This document shows positions 53,144 through 62,212 of a stretch of DNA of 64,000 nt, piece after piece. How positions within the stretch are numbered: position 1 is the stretch's first letter; each line of letters begins with the position of its first letter. The stretch is from positions 2,728,001-2,792,000 of the forward strand of contig NC_004663.1 of the NCBI RefSeq assembly GCF_000011065.1. The letters are read 5' to 3'. Source of the DNA: Bacteroides thetaiotaomicron VPI-5482 (GTDB lineage Bacteria > Bacteroidota > Bacteroidia > Bacteroidales > Bacteroidaceae). Both the position numbers and the translations under genes were made by a program. The notes beneath the pieces are model-generated. The model saw nothing but the letters and a program-made list of their open reading frames with translations. It had not been told where the DNA came from and ran no database searches.

Positions 53144-54418
53144 TTAAATATGATTGATTATTTCATTCATTTTATCAATAAATCCCTTCATTTCTTCGCC
53201 GGAAAGGACACGTCCTCCATAAATCACCGGTCTGATTTCGCGGATCAACCTGCTGATTTCTTCCACCTCCATTCCCGTCTTCTGAGCGATCCGGTGGAAA
53301 GAACGTTCATCGTCCGCCACTTCCTCCACATCTACCTGAATTTCTCTTCTCAGCACTTCCGCAAAGTAGGTGAACTTCTTATGAACCAGATTGGCATGGT
53401 CATTCTTCTGATAATAAAGCGTGCCTATCAACTTGGTAAATTCAAGGGATTTGTTTTCCGGTTCCTGTATGACAGGTATTGCCCGTTGCCGCCTCCGTGC
53501 TGTAAACACCATAAAGAGCAAGATAGCGAACATCGACAGATAGATCGCCCAGCGAAGCGGCCTTTGCGACAGAAAATAACGCAAAGGAGATCGCTGCGTC
53601 TGTGCAGTCTCCTTCATATATCCTTCGGTGCGGACAATAGGCAACTCTCCCATCTGCGACAGGATGCGGAATATGTAAGTCGCATTTTTCTCATCCAGCA
53701 CTCCATAATTGGTAAAAAGCAAAGGAGTAGAAACCAGAATGATTTCACCCTTTCCCCACGGACGCACCATAGCCACCAACGGATGATAATTGCGGGAAAC
53801 GGTCGTAGAATCCAGTTCATCCAATGCGTGCCCCATATCGCTTGCCAGATTGATCTCCGCCAGTTTACGTACCGGCAGCGAATCATAACGGCGGAAATAG
53901 GACTTGCAGAACTGCGGATAAAAACGGAACACCTGCCGTGAATAAACTTCCGGATCACCGATCCAATAAATACTGTCCCGCTTCAATAACGAAGCGGCAT
54001 ATTTTTTCAAATCGACCGATCTGAAATAAGAATAAGTGCAATCAAACTTCAGCGTATCCTCCAAAATCTTGGTAAAAGAACTGCTTACCAGCATGATCTT
54101 ATTTCCCCGATCCGCCATTTTGAGCAAGGCTTCTATATCCACCCGTCCGAAAGGTAAATTAGTGGCAATCAGCAGTATTCCTTTATTGTGAACAGTATCT
54201 TCCTGTTCCATCTGATAAAAAGTCTTTCGGGACAGTGTATATCCCGAAGGCAGTGAAACAGTCAGCAGACTGTCGAACACAGCGCATCCGAAAGGCTGCT
54301 CATCGTAATGGCTAAAGGTAGGCACCCATACAAATTTCTTCGGCAGATGATATTCTATAGCAAACATCAGCAGCAGAAAAGCAAGGACAAAGAAGATAAA
54401 CCAGCGGCTTCCCCTCAT
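53144..54418 (-). CDS. DUF4350-domain membrane protein
   Basis: This 424-residue protein has an N-terminal helix (WFIFFVLAFLLLMFAIEY), an extracytoplasmic DUF4350 region (about 30-280) with a Rossmann-like ILLIATNLPFG, and a second helix (about 283-305, WAIYLSMFAILLFMVFTA). A cytoplasmic helical tail follows. It overlaps the end of the DUF4129 gene by 4 bases (54415-54418). The family is a standard member of this MoxR-type operon; its role is unknown. Confidence 0.87.
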   Translation of the reverse strand: MRGSRWFIFFVLAFLLLMFAIEYHLPKKFVWVPTFSHYDEQPFGCAVFDSLLTVSLPSGYTLSRKTFYQMEQEDTVHNKGILLIATNLPFGRVDIEALLKMADRGNKIMLVSSSFTKILEDTLKFDCTYSYFRSVDLKKYAASLLKRDSIYWIGDPEVYSRQVFRFYPQFCKSYFRRYDSLPVRKLAEINLASDMGHALDELDSTTVSRNYHPLVAMVRPWGKGEIILVSTPLLFTNYGVLDEKNATYIFRILSQMGELPIVRTEGYMKETAQTQRSPLRYFLSQRPLRWAIYLSMFAILLFMVFTARRRQRAIPVIQEPENKSLEFTKLIGTLYYQKNDHANLVHKKFTYFAEVLRREIQVDVEEVADDERSFHRIAQKTGMEVEEISRLIREIRPVIYGGRVLSGEEMKGFIDKMNEIINHI

Positions 54419-55029
54419 GAGCCCCCTCCTTTCCCTATTTCTTCCTGCAAGGATTTCATGGAATTGAACAGTTCTTCCGTTGCCTCAAAGTTACCGTAAC
54501 GAACCCTCAGGAAATGATTGGTCAACTGACGGAAAACGGGTATCCGTACTTCATTGATATACTGTGTCGGTGTTTTATAAGGCTGCCAGTCAATGCGTTT
54601 CTCGTCGCTAAGCCGTTTCAATGTCTGCAAATAAAGCAGACGCACCGCCTCCCGATAATCGGAACGGGAAAGCGCATCGGCAATCCCTCCCGAAAAATCC
54701 ACACCGTAAATCGTATCTTCTCCCACTTCATAAGGCAGTTTATTCTTGGGCGAACGCATGAATAACTCCGGACGCTTCTTATAAACAAACCATATAATCA
54801 GGAGCAGAATAATAATGGCCAGACATATTAATATAAGTTCAGAATACTCTTCGGCAAAACGGCTGCCGAATATCTTCCGCAACAATTCCCCAAACTGCCT
54901 GCGAAACCATTCAAAGATATTGATTTCAGGAGTTATCAGTTCACGATTGTAGTCATACGCCGATTCGGATTGCCATTTGGCAATCTGCACGGTGTCGCAA
55001 ACCAATGTATCAGCCGGGGATGTCAGCAT
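54415..55029 (-). CDS. DUF4129-domain membrane protein, no signal peptide
   Basis: This 204-residue protein has an N-terminal stretch of 65 residues, one membrane helix (about 66-85, LILICLAIIILLLIIWFVY) and a C-terminal DUF4129 domain (about 100-200, YREAVRLLYLQTLKRLSDEKRIDWQPYKTPTQYI). An in-frame TAG lies just before the ATG, so the start is firm. The protein therefore begins MLTSPADTLVCDT with no signal peptide, although this family usually has one. A 5' truncation is possible. Confidence 0.85.
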   Translation of the reverse strand: MLTSPADTLVCDTVQIAKWQSESAYDYNRELITPEINIFEWFRRQFGELLRKIFGSRFAEEYSELILICLAIIILLLIIWFVYKKRPELFMRSPKNKLPYEVGEDTIYGVDFSGGIADALSRSDYREAVRLLYLQTLKRLSDEKRIDWQPYKTPTQYINEVRIPVFRQLTNHFLRVRYGNFEATEELFNSMKSLQEEIGKGGGS

Positions 55030-55049
55030 CTATTCTGAATTATATATGT

Positions 55050-55982
55050 TTAGAGTTTATCGAAATTATCAATATCGCTCTCTACAGTTACACTATCTAC
55101 CACTTCGGAAGCGTGACCGTACTGGTAGGCCATTCCGACAAAAGTGAAAATCATGGAAAGATAAGCGCCGAATGCCTGTACAATACCAAGCAGATAAAGG
55201 ATAAAGCTATATCCTGCCGATACTGTCGTCTCGCTTCCGACATCACTTAATGAGAAGAAATATTTCACCAGCGTAGCGATATACCACGGCATCATAGTCA
55301 CTCCCTGCAATACATTAGCTATAAATCCCATGATCAGAGATATCAAGAAGACGCCTCCCCAAGTGGCAAAGCCCAGCCGGAATGTCTTTTTGAAAGACTC
55401 CATCACTGTAATATCTTCAAACAGGTAGATAGGTGCCCATAATGCAAGCGGCACTACAAAAGCGATAAGAAGCGGAATGGTCAGAAACAAGGTGAACAGT
55501 GACAGAAACGCCAGCAGACCTACCACAAGCCCCACGAAAAGCATGACTAAGATGGAGAAAAGGGTCATTACAAGCAGTCTCTTGATATTGCGGAACAATA
55601 AAGGCTTCAAAATACCCAACGTGATTCCCTCCAAGCGTTCTTCACGTTCATTATAGGTACGGATCAATGCATAGATCATGGAGGTCAGCAAAATACTGCC
55701 TATCATAAATACAATCATATACAGACCGTAATAGGACATAAATCCCAATAAAGATGCAGTATCCGGCACCGTCGCAGTCTTGGACATAGCAGTCATGGCA
55801 AACGCTCCTCCCATCAGTCCGTTCAGACTTAATGCCTGAATAAGGCTTACAGGCAAAAGCAGATAAGTCGTAAACTTCAACAGTATTTTCCAATTCTCTT
55901 TTATGAAGTCAAAAGAAGCGTTCAACTTATCACCGAAAGAACGTTTCACGTACATTGCAACCTTAGGTTTCTGTGATTCCAT
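55050..55982 (-). CDS. polytopic membrane protein of the MoxR/SpoIIM operon
   Basis: This protein of about 310 residues starts at the ATG at 55982 (MESQKPKVAMYVKRSFGDK). It has about six hydrophobic segments in the order helix, gap, helix pairs (about 30-52, 85-105, 130-190, 210-240, 255-300). It resembles the DUF4013 or glycerophosphodiester-phosphodiesterase membrane-domain type, but I do not name a family. It overlaps the SpoIIM gene end by 20 bases. Confidence 0.8.
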   Translation of the reverse strand: MESQKPKVAMYVKRSFGDKLNASFDFIKENWKILLKFTTYLLLPVSLIQALSLNGLMGGAFAMTAMSKTATVPDTASLLGFMSYYGLYMIVFMIGSILLTSMIYALIRTYNEREERLEGITLGILKPLLFRNIKRLLVMTLFSILVMLFVGLVVGLLAFLSLFTLFLTIPLLIAFVVPLALWAPIYLFEDITVMESFKKTFRLGFATWGGVFLISLIMGFIANVLQGVTMMPWYIATLVKYFFSLSDVGSETTVSAGYSFILYLLGIVQAFGAYLSMIFTFVGMAYQYGHASEVVDSVTVESDIDNFDKL

Positions 55983-56925
55983 GTTTTTTTCTATTTGGTA
56001 AATAAATATAGTAAAAGATGATAAATGCAAGGGATGTAAGGATGATGCCGAGCCTCAGCATATCCGGAAGTTCGGTGTGACGGGTGATAAAGCCTTCGAT
56101 AAATCCCGCCATGATAAACACGGGCACCGTACCGATTACAATCTTCAGCCCTCTTTTCGCTCCTCTGCGAAAAGATTCGAGTCTCGAATAGGTGCCGGGA
56201 AACAACCAGCTGTTGCCCAAAGCAAGTCCGGCAGCACCGGCTACGATGATCGCCCATATTTCAAGAGTTCCGTGCAGCCAGACGGCAAGTGCCGACTCCC
56301 AAAGCAGGTCGTGCTGATAAAAGAACATCTGAAATGAACCGAGCATAATTCCATTCTGAAGAAGTATAAGCCCCGTACCAAAACTGGTCAGTATCCCCGC
56401 GGCAAAACACAGGAAGGATACTTTTATATTATTGATTGTAATGCCCAGAAACATCGGAGCTTCGGGAGAGCCATTGTATACTGCCATCGGCTCACCTCTG
56501 GCAATATTGTCCAATGTCATATCTACGTATTGGTTGCCCATTATCAAACGCACAAACTCCTGATCATTGGCGGCAGATACTGCCCCGATCAACGCACTGA
56601 CGGCAAAGATGATAAAAGAGATCAGTAACTCACGCTGCGCATCATGCATGGTCTGCGGCACTTCCCGTGTCCAGAAAGTGATAATGCGTGTCCATTTCTC
56701 ACGCTTGCTCCGATAGATTTCATTATGCAGGGCTGAAGCGAGATTATTCAAATAAATGGTAATGCGGGAAGTCGGGAAATGGGTCTGTGCAAAAGCAAGG
56801 TCGGCAGTCAGTTCCGTATAGGCGTCGGCAAGTTGGTCAGGGGACAGGTTTGCAGCCTGTTCCACCACCTTTTCGGTCCCTTTCCATTTTTCAATGTTCC
56901 GACGGATAAACGTAACTTCCTTCAT
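55963..56925 (-). CDS. SpoIIM-family membrane protein (operon leader)
   Basis: This protein of about 320 residues has an N-terminal soluble helical part (about 1-90) and about five membrane helices. The stage II sporulation protein M-type segment includes GIFLGSFQMFFYQHDLL-like features (NGIMLGSFQMFFYQHDLLWESALAVWLHGTLEIWAII). It is not sporulation-related in Bacteroides. Here it heads a six-gene operon ending in moxR and DUF58. The start at 56925 was set by the -7 element at 56968-56975 on the minus strand. Confidence 0.88.
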   Translation of the reverse strand: MKEVTFIRRNIEKWKGTEKVVEQAANLSPDQLADAYTELTADLAFAQTHFPTSRITIYLNNLASALHNEIYRSKREKWTRIITFWTREVPQTMHDAQRELLISFIIFAVSALIGAVSAANDQEFVRLIMGNQYVDMTLDNIARGEPMAVYNGSPEAPMFLGITINNIKVSFLCFAAGILTSFGTGLILLQNGIMLGSFQMFFYQHDLLWESALAVWLHGTLEIWAIIVAGAAGLALGNSWLFPGTYSRLESFRRGAKRGLKIVIGTVPVFIMAGFIEGFITRHTELPDMLRLGIILTSLAFIIFYYIYLPNRKKHGITET

Positions 56926-56967
56926 GCTTTTCAGAGATTTCGGATAAGTTTTGTCCGAAACCGAAAG

Positions 56968-56975
56968 CAAAAGTA
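56968..56975 (-). promoter_or_regulatory. -7 element of the SpoIIM/MoxR operon
   Basis: The minus strand reads TACTTTTG, matching TAnnTTTG, 42 bases before the ATG at 56925. Confidence 0.55.
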
Positions 56976-57055
56976 AAAGAATTATGATATATTTGCAACT
57001 TAAACCTAAAAATATTTAACCAAGAATGGCAGAATCTACGATTATTATTTAAATA

Positions 57056-57101
57056 TTCAATAAAAAGAGCAACAAAGACTATAAATCAGCCTTTGCTGCT
57101 C
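57056..57101 (-). terminator. intrinsic terminator of the C10 protease operon
   Basis: GAGCAACAAAG (57067-57077) pairs with CTTTGCTGCTC (57091-57101), 10 of 11 bases. On the minus strand the stem is followed by TTTTTATT. It lies 22 bases after the protease stop. Confidence 0.85.
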
Positions 57102-57122
57102 AAAACAGACCTAAGCCCCAGT

Positions 57123-58508
57123 TTATTTATTTATAATATTGTAAATCATAGAAAAGTTCCTATCATAACTTCCATTAGATGTATCAAAGGTAATAGAAAG
57201 GTCTTTATTTACTAAATAAAAGCCATCGTAATATCCTCCCCAACCCATATTCGCATGGAAATAGAAATCAAAGTTTTTAACTAAATATCTTGTTTGGGGT
57301 CTCCAGTATGCAAAACCATCTAAAATAAAAGCATGGCTTCCCCCACGATTAGAGGTTGCAGCTATCCATACCAACTTAGCTAGTTGTAAAGATTGAAATG
57401 CAGCATTACCATCCCAACCATTTTTAAGACCACTAGTTGAAAAAAAACGATAGAAAAAGCTAGATGTATCAGAAGAATAAGTACCAGACCCAGTAACATA
57501 ACCACTTGAATTTCTAACAGGCTGTGTATTAGTTGCTATATAGATATATTTTATCAATTTAGCAACCATTTCTCTAGTTGTTTCAGAGGAAGGAGTTTGC
57601 CAAGATGAAGGAGCAATAATTTGTTTTTGCGCTTTCAAGATATTCCAATCAATTTTCAGACCATCAACCGTTAAGTCAGGTTCTAAAGAAGCCATAATCT
57701 GTGCTATTGAAATAACAGCACAACCAGCAGGGACAGCCTCGTAAGTAGGTGAGCCTGTATCATAAAGATCACAATTTTCTTTCTGTAGCAAATCATTATA
57801 TGGTGCGTCTTGATTCCACTCTGTACTACTACAGTACAGACCAGCAAAACCTATCGGATTTCCAATAGGAAATGTTGGTTCAGAACGGGATAGAATCTCA
57901 TCCTTTACTATAATTATATCTTGAATCTCATCATACCTCACAGCCTTCACGTTTAAAGTTTTTGCTATTTTCGCTAATGTTTTAGCTCTCAGTTCTGATT
58001 TTACCTTTTCATAATATTTGGCATCTTCCAACAGACTCAATTCTGATAAATAGAGCATAGACTTAGAATCTACATATTTAACAGAGTCTTTTAAATCTGT
58101 TTTAGGCAAATAAGCCATTATCTTTGCAAAACGTTCATCAGCAGGAACATAAGCCACACCTTTCCCCTCATCACTTAAAAATTCAATTTTATAAACAGGA
58201 ATAGTAGTAAGATTAGTTGAACCGACTCTTGTTTTTAATCCAGAAGAACTAGATACATTATATGTAGAAATAGCCATAATTTTTACATTATTATTTCTAG
58301 TCTGTAATCCTGTTGGATTAAAGTCCAAAACAAGTTGCTTAGCCTCTTCTGAAGTAATTATTCCAGGATTATCATAAGCAATGCTAATATACTCATCTGA
58401 AGATAATAAAATTTTAGAATCATTCAGATTATCTTGCATACCTAGTTCATTACTACATGAAGTAAATAAAGCAAGGATAACTAACAAAAAATAGTATTTC
58501 AATTTCAT
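57123..58508 (-). CDS. C10-family cysteine protease lipoprotein, active-type
   Basis: This 461-residue protein has lipobox FTSC (about residue 18), a propeptide of about 200 residues (C10 zymogen, self-inhibiting) and the streptopain-like domain (about 225-461). The catalytic Cys is in PAGCAVISIAQIM (about residue 263), His in GGSHAFILDGFAYW (about 392), the oxyanion Gln in STEWNQDAPYND and the Trp in MGWGGYYDG. All are present. Related Bacteroides C10 enzymes (bfp, btp) are secreted or lipid-anchored virulence-type proteases. It is the last gene of the operon, after a possible inhibitor gene. Confidence 0.92.
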   Translation of the reverse strand: MKLKYYFLLVILALFTSCSNELGMQDNLNDSKILLSSDEYISIAYDNPGIITSEEAKQLVLDFNPTGLQTRNNNVKIMAISTYNVSSSSGLKTRVGSTNLTTIPVYKIEFLSDEGKGVAYVPADERFAKIMAYLPKTDLKDSVKYVDSKSMLYLSELSLLEDAKYYEKVKSELRAKTLAKIAKTLNVKAVRYDEIQDIIIVKDEILSRSEPTFPIGNPIGFAGLYCSSTEWNQDAPYNDLLQKENCDLYDTGSPTYEAVPAGCAVISIAQIMASLEPDLTVDGLKIDWNILKAQKQIIAPSSWQTPSSETTREMVAKLIKYIYIATNTQPVRNSSGYVTGSGTYSSDTSSFFYRFFSTSGLKNGWDGNAAFQSLQLAKLVWIAATSNRGGSHAFILDGFAYWRPQTRYLVKNFDFYFHANMGWGGYYDGFYLVNKDLSITFDTSNGSYDRNFSMIYNIINK

Positions 58509-58520
58509 AAGTTATATAAT

Positions 58521-58919
58521 TTATGGATTTTGCTTTATTGTATATGTGCTCATTGATGAGCCAATATAAGAAAGCCATAAGATTATCTCCCTAATATCAC
58601 CAGATGTATTTTCGTCTACAATTACTGTCATCACCGAATCCTCCTGTTCTTTTTTTATTGAAAACCAATCTTCTTCAAGCAAAAAAGTATGGGTCATTTT
58701 TACATTGAGAGCAATAGAATCCTTATTCACAACAGTCCCAGCAGCATGCAATCTCCATCCTTCCGCAGGAGTCATAATAATAAAAGCAGTATCACCTTTA
58801 TTATCTAATAATGGAGGCTCTGATATCCTGTGGGGAAAATCATTGATATATATTTCATCATCTTCTGCATCATTACAACTAACAATAGCAAGAAGAAAAA
58901 TCAGAATAATATACTTCAT
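58521..58919 (-). CDS. small exported lipoprotein, putative C10 inhibitor
   Basis: This protein of about 132 residues has lipobox AIVSC (about residue 14 from the ATG at 58919) and a strand-rich body (about 35-132) like a BACON or Ig-like sandwich: GDTAFIIMTPAEGWRLHAAG ... IILWLSYIGSSMSTYTI. The start lies 4 bases after the stop of the C10 protease gene at 58924, and the next C10 gene begins 12 bases after its stop. Small proteins of this kind next to C10 proteases in Bacteroides were described as staphostatin-like inhibitors (bfi, bti). The inhibitor role here is inferred from position and size. Confidence 0.65.
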   Translation of the reverse strand: MKYIILIFLLAIVSCNDAEDDEIYINDFPHRISEPPLLDNKGDTAFIIMTPAEGWRLHAAGTVVNKDSIALNVKMTHTFLLEEDWFSIKKEQEDSVMTVIVDENTSGDIREIILWLSYIGSSMSTYTIKQNP

Positions 58920-58923
58920 TCTT

Positions 58924-60333
58924 TTACAATATAATATCACAGATCATATTAAAGCCTGTGTTTAATTCATAGCCTCCAGCTTCAAAAGATATCGACATAT
59001 CTTTATTAACTAAATAGAAGCCATCATAAGACCCAGCCCATCCCATATTCGCACGGAAATAAAAATCAAAGTTTTTAACCAAATATCTCGTTTGAGGTCT
59101 CCAATAAGCAAATCCATCTATCACAAAAGCATGAGAAGCTTTTTTAGAAGCATCTGAAACGCCAACCCATACCAGTTTAGCTTTCTGTAAAGACAAAAAT
59201 GCAGCATTACCATCCCAACCATTTATCAAATCTCCTGTTGTAAAATATCTTCTAAGAAAATCCCTAGTTTGAGGTCCAGATGTACCAGAACCTGTTACCC
59301 AATTTGTTGTTTTGTCATATTCTGGATGAGTACCAGAAAGGTCATAAATATGTTTAAATAATTTAGCAACCATAGTTCTAACAATCTCAGGTGATCCCTG
59401 ATTTGGCTTCCAGGGTAGCGGCATTAGTATCTGCGGCTGTGCTTTCAATGCTTCCCAATCTATTTTTATACCATCGATAGTTAAGTTTGGTTCAAGTGAA
59501 GCCATAATTTGTGCCATGGCAACAACCGAACAACCCGCAGGAACAGCTTTATATACAGGTTCCTTCCCAACATTTGGTGCACAATATGCTTTCTCTAATA
59601 AATCATTATATACAGGTTCTTGATCCCAATTTGTCGCCATACAAAAAAAACCAGCCCACCCAATAGCATTGCCAGCAGGATCTTGAGGGGTTGCACGTGA
59701 ATCTAGACAATCCTCGACAAGAATCCTATCTTTGATCTCATTAAAATTTACGGCTGCAACATTGAGCTCTTTCGATATTCTTTTTAATGTTTCATCTCTA
59801 AATTCCAATTTCATTTTTTCATAATGTTTGGCCTCCTCTAACAAGCTTTGTTCTGACAAACCAAGCATAGCCTTCGCACCAATAATTTTAGCTGTATCCT
59901 CAAGATTTACCTTGGGCAAATAAGCCATAACCTTTGCCACACGCTCATCAGCAGAAACATAAGCAAGTCCTTTCCCTGCATCACTGACTATTTCCATTTC
60001 ATAGACAGGAAGAAGAATTGATTTGTCTGTAACCGATCTTGTTACCGCATTGCTGCCCTTTTCTTCAATATTAAAAGAAGAGCGAAACTTCACAACAATA
60101 TTTTCATTACCTCTCGTCTGCACTCTGTTAACCCCAAAATCTAATACAAGTTGCTTTGCCTCATCAGGAGTTATTACTCTTGGATTATCATAAGCAATAC
60201 TAATGTATTCATCCGGAGATAATACAATTGAGTTAGATTCTATCGGCTTATTATGTAAATCCAAACCTTCTTCATCATTACATGAAGCTAATAACGACAA
60301 TACGAAAAACAAAAAATAATACTTTAATTTCAT
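58924..60333 (-). CDS. C10-family cysteine protease lipoprotein, active-type
   Basis: This 469-residue protein has lipobox LASC (about residue 18) and is closely similar to the 57123 protein along its full length, so the two arose by duplication. The catalytic Cys is in PAGCSVVAMAQIM (about residue 268), His in SHAFVIDGFAYW (about 401), Gln in TNWDQEPVYND and Trp in MGWAGSYDG. The propeptide spans about 25-225. It should be active after processing of the propeptide. Confidence 0.92.
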   Translation of the reverse strand: MKLKYYFLFFVLSLLASCNDEEGLDLHNKPIESNSIVLSPDEYISIAYDNPRVITPDEAKQLVLDFGVNRVQTRGNENIVVKFRSSFNIEEKGSNAVTRSVTDKSILLPVYEMEIVSDAGKGLAYVSADERVAKVMAYLPKVNLEDTAKIIGAKAMLGLSEQSLLEEAKHYEKMKLEFRDETLKRISKELNVAAVNFNEIKDRILVEDCLDSRATPQDPAGNAIGWAGFFCMATNWDQEPVYNDLLEKAYCAPNVGKEPVYKAVPAGCSVVAMAQIMASLEPNLTIDGIKIDWEALKAQPQILMPLPWKPNQGSPEIVRTMVAKLFKHIYDLSGTHPEYDKTTNWVTGSGTSGPQTRDFLRRYFTTGDLINGWDGNAAFLSLQKAKLVWVGVSDASKKASHAFVIDGFAYWRPQTRYLVKNFDFYFRANMGWAGSYDGFYLVNKDMSISFEAGGYELNTGFNMICDIIL

Positions 60334-60389
60334 AATAAATATTTTTAAGTTTCAATTGAATATGTAATCTGTACAATAATAAATCAATG

Positions 60390-61664
60390 TTATCTTTTTC
60401 TTATATCAGGTATAACACTTAATTGCGTATCCCAATAGGTATTACCACCAGTCTCAAATGAAATGCTTCCATCATTGTTTACCAAATAATAACCATCAGA
60501 ATTACCTGTCTTTCCAAAATTACAATGAAAATATGCATTACTGCTAGAAGATTCGTTCTTTGTCATTGCATAACCATCCACTATAAAAGCACTTCCATTA
60601 CATTCTACCAAAACAGGACATATTTTAATAACAGAATTTTTAACTGTTTCTATACTCCATTTTTGAATATTACCACAATTGGTTATTCCACTTCCTGAAT
60701 TTAGATATTTATACACATTAGATAATGGAGTTGATATTGCAGTAATGCAAGACACTAATTTAGATTCTGAGTCCGGCCATACATCAGTATAGGCAGTTCC
60801 CCAAACTGGAGAAGAAGATGTACTATCATATACATATTTAAATAAAGATGCAACCATATTCCATTTCTCATAAGGATCATCATAACTAATACTTTTACTT
60901 TCTTTTAAATAACTCCAGTCCATTGATATCCCTTCACAAGTTAATTCAGGCTCTAAGGAGGCCATAATTTGGGCTATTGCAGTGTTAGTAAGTCCTACTG
61001 GGCGTCTTTCCCATGTACATATTTTACGAGAAATATCCATAGGTATTTCAACCCAAGTATTTACAAACTTCCAACTATATGGTTCTTTCTGTCCCCATTC
61101 TGTAGTACAGAAAGGTTCAATCATCATCCAAACCTGGCCATCTAAATCAGTAATAGGCCTAGAGCGTGTAATTGCCTCACTATTATTGGCTATTTCGTCT
61201 AATAATGCATTCTTCGACATTTGAATCATAGCGTTTGCTCCTATCTGCGTTGCAAAAATGGAGTCATTATAGGAAGGTATATACGCCAATACCTTTGGGA
61301 ATTTTCTATCACCAGATACAATAGCTTTCCCTTGTTCAGAGCTATTCCTTATTTCAACTTCATAAACTAAAGCTTTTACATCATTAGGCAACGAACGGGT
61401 AATTTCTGAATTTCGAGACGATATTAAATATTTCTCACTAATAGCAAAAATTGGATTTTCTGTTATTTCGCCTCTCGTATTTGTCTCAGATTTGATAGAC
61501 TTTTGAAAGGATTCTACAATAGAAATAACTTCTTTTTCAGATAACGCATTAGGATCTACTTGTTTAATTGCATTCCGTTCTGCATCTATTATATTCTCGT
61601 TACTACACGAGGCAATAATAATAAGCACGACTAACAAACTAAATTGTATAAATATTTTTCTCAT
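60390..61664 (-). CDS. C10-protease-like lipoprotein without catalytic Cys and His
   Basis: This 424-residue protein is a clear paralog of the C10 proteases at 57123 and 58924 (lipobox ASC, propeptide, AIAQIMASLEPELT, AFIVDGYAM, SDGYYLVNNDGSISFETGG). The Cys site reads PVGLTNTAIAQIM: Leu225 (codon CTT, 60990-60992). The His site reads NGSAFIVDGYA: Ser358 (codon AGT, 60591-60593). The MGWGG Trp region is NFGKTGN. The Gln in TEWGQKEP remains. The frame is intact over 424 codons, so this is a maintained pseudoenzyme rather than a decayed gene. It may bind, inhibit, chaperone or target the active paralogs. Confidence 0.9.
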   Translation of the reverse strand: MRKIFIQFSLLVVLIIIASCSNENIIDAERNAIKQVDPNALSEKEVISIVESFQKSIKSETNTRGEITENPIFAISEKYLISSRNSEITRSLPNDVKALVYEVEIRNSSEQGKAIVSGDRKFPKVLAYIPSYNDSIFATQIGANAMIQMSKNALLDEIANNSEAITRSRPITDLDGQVWMMIEPFCTTEWGQKEPYSWKFVNTWVEIPMDISRKICTWERRPVGLTNTAIAQIMASLEPELTCEGISMDWSYLKESKSISYDDPYEKWNMVASLFKYVYDSTSSSPVWGTAYTDVWPDSESKLVSCITAISTPLSNVYKYLNSGSGITNCGNIQKWSIETVKNSVIKICPVLVECNGSAFIVDGYAMTKNESSSSNAYFHCNFGKTGNSDGYYLVNNDGSISFETGGNTYWDTQLSVIPDIRKR

Positions 61665-61678
61665 AATACTATAGTTAA

Positions 61679-62089
61679 TTAAAGTTCAAAATCCCCCGAT
61701 AAATCATAATCTTTAGACAAAAGTTCTAAGCGGTAAGCGACCCCTTCCTTCAAACTTAAATCTAAAGTAATTAAACTTATAGGACTAATAAAAGTATTTA
61801 GATACACTGTCTTATTAGTATCCAAATTAACTACGGTAACTGTCACACTAGATACTTTTGAAAGAAAGTCGATATACAATACATCATTATTTATAGATGC
61901 CTCCACTGGGTAGATAGCTGGTATTCGAGTCGTTTTGTTATCCAAAGCTCCCTTCCCTTTTAAAATTATTTTTCTAGAAAAATAACTCAATTCCATACTG
62001 TAACTTTTTATATTACAATTTGGAGAATTTCCTAGTATTAGATCCGAAAAGAAAATACTCAGGAATAATAAAAATAGTAGTTTTTTCAT
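61679..62089 (-). CDS. small exported DUF3244-like protein, putative C10 inhibitor
   Basis: This 136-residue protein has a signal peptide (about 1-20) and a beta-rich mature part (ASINNDVLYIDFLSKVSSVTVTVVN, VAYRLELLSKDYDLSGDFEL) resembling DUF3244. It is the first gene of the protease operon, 14 bases ahead of the C10-like pseudoenzyme gene. DUF3244 and staphostatin-like proteins occur beside C10 proteases in Bacteroides; an inhibitor or processing role is inferred. Promoter-like sequence lies just upstream (the minus strand reads CATATTTG near 62120, one base off the -7 consensus). Confidence 0.7.
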   Translation of the reverse strand: MKKLLFLLFLSIFFSDLILGNSPNCNIKSYSMELSYFSRKIILKGKGALDNKTTRIPAIYPVEASINNDVLYIDFLSKVSSVTVTVVNLDTNKTVYLNTFISPISLITLDLSLKEGVAYRLELLSKDYDLSGDFEL

Positions 62090-62203
62090 ATACTGTTCAT
62101 ATTTGATGTTTAACGCTGCAAATATGAACAGTAAGTTTAAGAAAAGTATTACACCGTTATGTTAACGAATACAAAAAGCAGATCGTATTACATAAAACTC
62201 AAA

Positions 62204-62212
62204 TAATAATAC
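62204..62212. repeat. left target-site duplication of the insertion sequence
   Basis: TAATAATAC, repeated exactly at 63529-63537 beyond the other end of the element. Nine bases is within the range of the IS4 family. Intact copies suggest recent insertion. Confidence 0.85.
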
